A stretch of DNA of 64,000 bases, taken from contig NZ_CANMMT010000001.1 of NCBI RefSeq assembly GCF_947499065.1, positions 744,001 through 808,000 of the forward strand, read 5' to 3'. This document shows, piece after piece, positions 60,658-64,000 of the stretch. The notes below the pieces were generated by a model. That model did not search any database. It saw nothing but the letters and a program-made list of their open reading frames with translations, and was not told where the DNA came from. The stretch's first letter is position 1. The number at the start of each line of letters is the position of its first letter. This DNA is from an uncultured Tenacibaculum sp. GTDB lineage: Bacteria; Bacteroidota; Bacteroidia; Flavobacteriales; Flavobacteriaceae. Both the position numbers and the translations under genes were made by a program.

Positions 60658-61434
60658 ATGAAAAATAAATATGTCAAGTTTTTAATAATTCTTAATGGTA
60701 CTTTACTTCCTATAATCTTATTTTTTGTATTGTTTCAAATTAGTAAGGATTTTTTTAGGAGTAATAGAAATACGGTTCCTGAAGGGGTGATTATAGGAGA
60801 AGAACTAAAAGAAGCAAAAGAGAAAAAGGTAGCTTTACAAGGTTTAAGATATAATAATTTTGTTGAGTTACATAATTCTAAAAACCAATATTTGCCAGTG
60901 TCTTTATTAACATATGAAGAAGAAAGAACTATAAATAAATTTGCTTCTACAGCAAATGATATAAGTGAAGAAATTTTGAGGTATGTTAATGTGGTTTTTG
61001 TAGATGAAAACTATAAAGTAATAAATTCTTTACTTGATAAAAAAGCTTCTATATCAACTATTGAAGCACAAAGAAAGTCTAATGGCTATAATAGAAAAGA
61101 AGCAGATACAACGGTTAAATATATAGCGTATTTAATTGCTTTTGAAGATTCTAATAAGGATGGGAAATTGAATTCAGGAGATAAGCATGATTTGTTTATA
61201 TCAAATCTGAATGGAGAAAAACTAAAGCAAGTAACTAGTAAGATGAATATTGATCGTTTTGATTTTATTAAATCTAATTCTCAAATATTAATTCATTATA
61301 CTGAAAGGAATGCATTAAAGGAAGAACATAGAAGAAAGAAAATTGCTATTTATAAAATCAAAGAAGGAAAGCTTGAAATTTTATCAGATTTAGACGCTGA
61401 ACTGAATAAATTAGAGAACATAATTATAGAATAG
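60658..61434 (+). CDS. Membrane-anchored protein of unknown function with Ca-type loop
   Basis: One transmembrane segment (residues 8-28, FLIILNGTLLPIILFFVLFQ) and a periplasmic or cytosolic part of 230 residues. VIIGEELKEAKEKKVALQGLRY and EERTINKFASTANDI are blocks I associate with a recurrent flavobacterial family. DSNKDGKLNSGDKHDLFISNLNGEKLKQVT looks like an EF-hand-type or TolB-like loop (D-x-N-x-D-G). The function is unknown. It is in a run of genes spaced 3-12 nt apart. Confidence 0.75.
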   Translation: MKNKYVKFLIILNGTLLPIILFFVLFQISKDFFRSNRNTVPEGVIIGEELKEAKEKKVALQGLRYNNFVELHNSKNQYLPVSLLTYEEERTINKFASTANDISEEILRYVNVVFVDENYKVINSLLDKKASISTIEAQRKSNGYNRKEADTTVKYIAYLIAFEDSNKDGKLNSGDKHDLFISNLNGEKLKQVTSKMNIDRFDFIKSNSQILIHYTERNALKEEHRRKKIAIYKIKEGKLEILSDLDAELNKLENIIIE

Positions 61435-61437
61435 TTA

Positions 61438-62199
61438 ATGAAAATAATCTCATATAACGTAAACGGAATACGTGCCGCTTTAAAAAAAGGATTTATAGAT
61501 TGGTTAAAAGCAGCTAGTCCAGATGTAATTTGCATACAAGAAACCAAAGCACATAAAGAACAATTAGATGTAACTGAGTTTGAAAATGCTGGATACCCAT
61601 ATCACTATTGGTTTTCAGCAGAAAAGAAAGGATATTCATCTGTAGCAGTGTTTTGCAAAGAAGAGCCAAAGCATATAGAATATGGAACAGGGATAGAATC
61701 TATGGATTTTGAAGGAAGAAACCTTCGTGTAGATTTCGATGAGGTTTCAATAATGAGTATGTATTTACCGTCAGGAACAAATTCAGCAAGGTTAGATTAT
61801 AAGTTTAACTATATGGATGAAATACTAGCGTATGCTACTGAGTTACGTAAAACAATTCCAAACTTAGTAATTTGTGGAGATTATAATATTTGTCATGAAG
61901 AGATTGATATTCATAACCCAAAAATGAAAGGAGTTTCAGGTTTTTTACCAGAAGAAAGGGAATGGTTAGGTAAATTTATAGATAGTGGATTTATAGATAG
62001 TTTCCGTCATTTAAATCCAGAAAGACAAGAGTATTCATGGTGGAGTTATAGAGCGAATGCTAGAGCTAATAATAAAGGATGGCGATTAGATTATGCAATG
62101 GTTACTGAACCTTTGAAAGACAAAATTTCTAGAGCTTATATTTTACCAGAAGCAAAGCATTCAGACCACTGTCCAATAGCTGTAGAATTAGATATTTAA
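61438..62199 (+). CDS. xth: Exodeoxyribonuclease III
   Basis: AP endonuclease/3'-5' exonuclease of base-excision repair. Motifs are NVNGIRAALKKGF, CIQETKAH (Glu, metal), LVICGDYNICHEEIDIHNPK (Asp/Asn), RLDYAM and SDHCPI (catalytic Asp-His). The 253-residue length is normal. It starts 3 nt after the previous stop, so it is probably co-transcribed, and is followed 7 nt later by the lytic transglycosylase gene. Confidence 0.96.
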   Translation: MKIISYNVNGIRAALKKGFIDWLKAASPDVICIQETKAHKEQLDVTEFENAGYPYHYWFSAEKKGYSSVAVFCKEEPKHIEYGTGIESMDFEGRNLRVDFDEVSIMSMYLPSGTNSARLDYKFNYMDEILAYATELRKTIPNLVICGDYNICHEEIDIHNPKMKGVSGFLPEEREWLGKFIDSGFIDSFRHLNPERQEYSWWSYRANARANNKGWRLDYAMVTEPLKDKISRAYILPEAKHSDHCPIAVELDI

Positions 62200-62206
62200 A
62201 CCAAAG

Positions 62207-63733
62207 ATGAAAAACTTACTATTACTACTTTTTTTTACAGTTTCAATTTTTGCACAACAACCTGTTGACAGTACTTCAGTAGAAAAACCAAACCTAGAAA
62301 TTGCTGTTGATTCAACGATTGTAGCAAAAGATTCTATTAAAACAAAGCAAGCAGAAGATTTGTTTTCAGATGCCGATTTGAAAATGATTGATAGTTTGCT
62401 AATAGAAGAAAAGTTTAATTCATCGTTGTTTGATAGTATTCAGTATGTAATAAACGATAAAGACATTCTAGGGAATACAACTACAGTACTTTCAACAGAT
62501 TTATTAAAAAAACGATTGAATGATATAGATGTAAAAACACCATTTCATTTAGCATACAATCCAGCTTTAGAAAAAGTAATAAATGGTTATTTAAAATATC
62601 GTAAAAAGTATTATCCAGCTTTAATGGCAAAAGCCAAGTATTATTTTCCAATGTTCGAACAATATTTAGATCAGTTCGATGTACCATTAGAGATGAAATA
62701 TTTAGCGATTGTTGAATCAGCTTTACGTCCAGATGCTCGTTCAAGAGTAGGAGCAACGGGTTTATGGCAATTTATGTATGGAACAGGAGTTCAGTTTGAT
62801 TTGAAAGTTAATTCTTATGTAGACGATAGGCAAGATCCAGTAAAAGCAACTATAGCAGCTTGTAAATACTTAAGTCAGTTATATAAAATATTTGGAGATT
62901 GGGATTTAGCTTTAGCAGCATATAATTCAGGACCAGGAAATGTGTCAAAAGCAATTAAACGATCTGGAGGTTATAAAAACTACTGGAATATTAGACCTTT
63001 TTTACCTAGGGAAACAGCAGGATATGTACCAGCTTTTTACGCAACGATGTATATTTTTGAATATGCAGAAGAACATGGGATTTATCCAGAAGCACCAAAA
63101 ATATTTCACTTTGAAACAGATACAGTAAGGGTAAAAAGAACTATAAGTTTTGATCAGATTTCAGAAAAAACAAAAATCGATACAGATTTATTATCGTTTT
63201 TAAATCCATCGTATAAACTAGACATAATTCCATATGTAAAAGGGAAAAATTATGCAGTTAGATTACCACGAAGAAGTGTAATAGAATTCTTAGATAAAGA
63301 GAAGGATATCTATACCTTGGCAAATGAAGATGATGCCAAGAGAGAAAAACCATTACCTAAGTACTTCGAAATGGATAAGCGTATTCGTTATAGAGTGCGT
63401 AGTGGAGATTATTTAGGGAAAATAGCAAATAAGTTTGGAGTAAGAGTAAGAGATATAAAACGTTGGAATGGTTTACGTAATAATAGACTTAAAATAGGCC
63501 AACGCTTAAGTATTTATCCTAAAAAATTAGCAATACCAAAACAAGCTTCTAAAAAGAAATTTGAAACACCAAAAGGTGAGCATGAAATATATATTGTTAA
63601 GAATGGAGATTCATTATGGACTATCTCTAAAAAATATCCATCAATTTCTATTGAACAAATTAAAAAATGGAATAATATTTGGAGTGTAAAAAGTCTAAAA
63701 CCTGGAATGAAGCTTAAAATTTTTAAAAGCTAA
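62207..63733 (+). CDS. Lytic transglycosylase with LysM repeats (MltD-like)
   Basis: A signal peptide (MKNLLLLLFFTVSIFAQ) is followed by a helical N-terminal region and an SLT domain: catalytic E170 (IVESALRPDARSRVGATGLWQF) and LALAAYNSGPGNVSKAI. Two C-terminal LysM repeats bind peptidoglycan: one at about 392-440 (RYRVRSGDYLGKIANKFGV...KIGQRLSIYP) and one at about 460-508 (IYIVKNGDSLWTISKKYP...KPGMKLKIF). It cleaves glycan strands to 1,6-anhydro products. Length 508. It is co-transcribed with xth and DUF4837, judged by spacing. Confidence 0.94.
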   Translation: MKNLLLLLFFTVSIFAQQPVDSTSVEKPNLEIAVDSTIVAKDSIKTKQAEDLFSDADLKMIDSLLIEEKFNSSLFDSIQYVINDKDILGNTTTVLSTDLLKKRLNDIDVKTPFHLAYNPALEKVINGYLKYRKKYYPALMAKAKYYFPMFEQYLDQFDVPLEMKYLAIVESALRPDARSRVGATGLWQFMYGTGVQFDLKVNSYVDDRQDPVKATIAACKYLSQLYKIFGDWDLALAAYNSGPGNVSKAIKRSGGYKNYWNIRPFLPRETAGYVPAFYATMYIFEYAEEHGIYPEAPKIFHFETDTVRVKRTISFDQISEKTKIDTDLLSFLNPSYKLDIIPYVKGKNYAVRLPRRSVIEFLDKEKDIYTLANEDDAKREKPLPKYFEMDKRIRYRVRSGDYLGKIANKFGVRVRDIKRWNGLRNNRLKIGQRLSIYPKKLAIPKQASKKKFETPKGEHEIYIVKNGDSLWTISKKYPSISIEQIKKWNNIWSVKSLKPGMKLKIFKS

Positions 63734-63764
63734 ATTCTACAACTAAACAATTAAAGTATAAACT

Positions 63765-64000
63765 ATGAAGAAAATAGTAACCATATTAGTATTGGCGTGC
63801 TTAGTAATTTCGTGTAAAACAGGAGACGGAAAGAGCGGCTATACTTTACCAACTTCTAATGGTAAAACCAATAAAATAATGGTTGTAACCAAAGCAGCCG
63901 ATTGGGAAGGTAAAATTGGAGATGAAATTCGAACTGTATTTGGAGAACATCAAGTTGGATTGCCACAACCAGAAACGTTATTATCTGTTGGGCAGATAGA
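63765..64000 (+). CDS. DUF4837 lipoprotein (3' end outside window)
   Basis: The ATG at 63765 is followed by a lipoprotein signal (MKKIVTILVLACLVISC, Cys17). The mature beginning, SNGKTNKIMVVTKAADWEGKIGDEIRTVFG, matches the opening of the DUF4837 family (SNGxxNxVMVV...W.G..GD.i). The remaining part is cut by the window edge after about 78 codons. It follows the transglycosylase gene by 31 nt. The function is unknown. Confidence 0.8.
   Translation, partial: MKKIVTILVLACLVISCKTGDGKSGYTLPTSNGKTNKIMVVTKAADWEGKIGDEIRTVFGEHQVGLPQPETLLSVGQI

Noticed and set aside
1..64000. CRISPR arrays, insertion sequences, prophage or defence genes
   Set aside because: No regularly spaced direct repeats, transposase or integrase motifs, terminal inverted repeats or known defence genes were seen by reading.

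Overview
The window is AT-rich bacterial chromosome with no rRNA, phage, transposon or CRISPR array. Gene content points to Bacteroidota, family Flavobacteriaceae (Tenacibaculum/Polaribacter-like, from memory of families and not from a search). The indicators are the gliding-motility lipoprotein GldH, DUF2723/GT117, DUF4252 and DUF4837 proteins, many lipoproteins with short lipoboxes, almost no Shine-Dalgarno sequences, and promoter elements of the TTG/TAnnTTTG type.

Layout. 1-8.9 kb: edge of a DUF922-like protease, aminopeptidase P, a Crp-type regulator, a fused PlsC/GNAT acyltransferase (ornithine- or glycine-lipid synthesis type), an acetyltransferase-aspartokinase pair, then fructose-1,6-bisphosphatase with an NPP-type phosphodiesterase. 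9-12.9 kb: superoxide dismutase, a TetR-thioesterase unit with two near-identical palindromic operators, a cystathionine gamma-synthase/lyase, DinB and ArsC/Spx proteins. 13-17.6 kb: small unknown envelope proteins, a hairpin-repeat stretch, DUF4252, and an AraC regulator followed by a serine hydrolase. 17.7-29.7 kb: tRNA-Gln, GT117 plus polysaccharide deacetylase, a thioredoxin-fold protein without its cysteines, a membrane phosphoesterase, DNA polymerase I, an Ig-like lipoprotein, ComF and a PmtA-like methyltransferase. 29.7-41 kb: two tandem coiled-coil paralogues, glycyl-tRNA synthetase, RhlE helicase, RimK plus aspartoacylase-like enzyme, a large BNR-repeat protein, FolB and tRNA-Cys. 41-46 kb: metallo-beta-lactamase-fold hydrolase, subtilase lipoprotein, M1 peptidase lipoprotein.

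46-53 kb looks the most accessory. It holds two AraC-type regulators (one with a membrane sensor half), a secreted YceI protein, three diverged paralogous lipoproteins of a family I cannot name that share an ExxxH...E pattern, a ClpP/crotonase-like lipoprotein and a small secreted protein. 53-64 kb returns to housekeeping: glutaminyl-tRNA synthetase, then RicT-like/GldH/PBP1A in overlapping reading frames, CoA-transferase A and B subunits, exonuclease III, a LysM lytic transglycosylase and the start of a DUF4837 lipoprotein.

Regulatory architecture is unusually readable. About twenty intrinsic terminators can be seen. Both tRNA genes have promoters with exactly the same geometry (TTG, 19 nt, TAAATTTG, 18 nt, tRNA). 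Several terminators sit only 13-31 nt upstream of the next start codon. No complete new defence or mobile system is apparent; the best candidates for undescribed biology are the three-paralogue lipoprotein cluster, the cysteine-less thioredoxin, the hairpin embedded in the deacetylase gene and the hairpin-TTTTG repeats near 14.3 kb.
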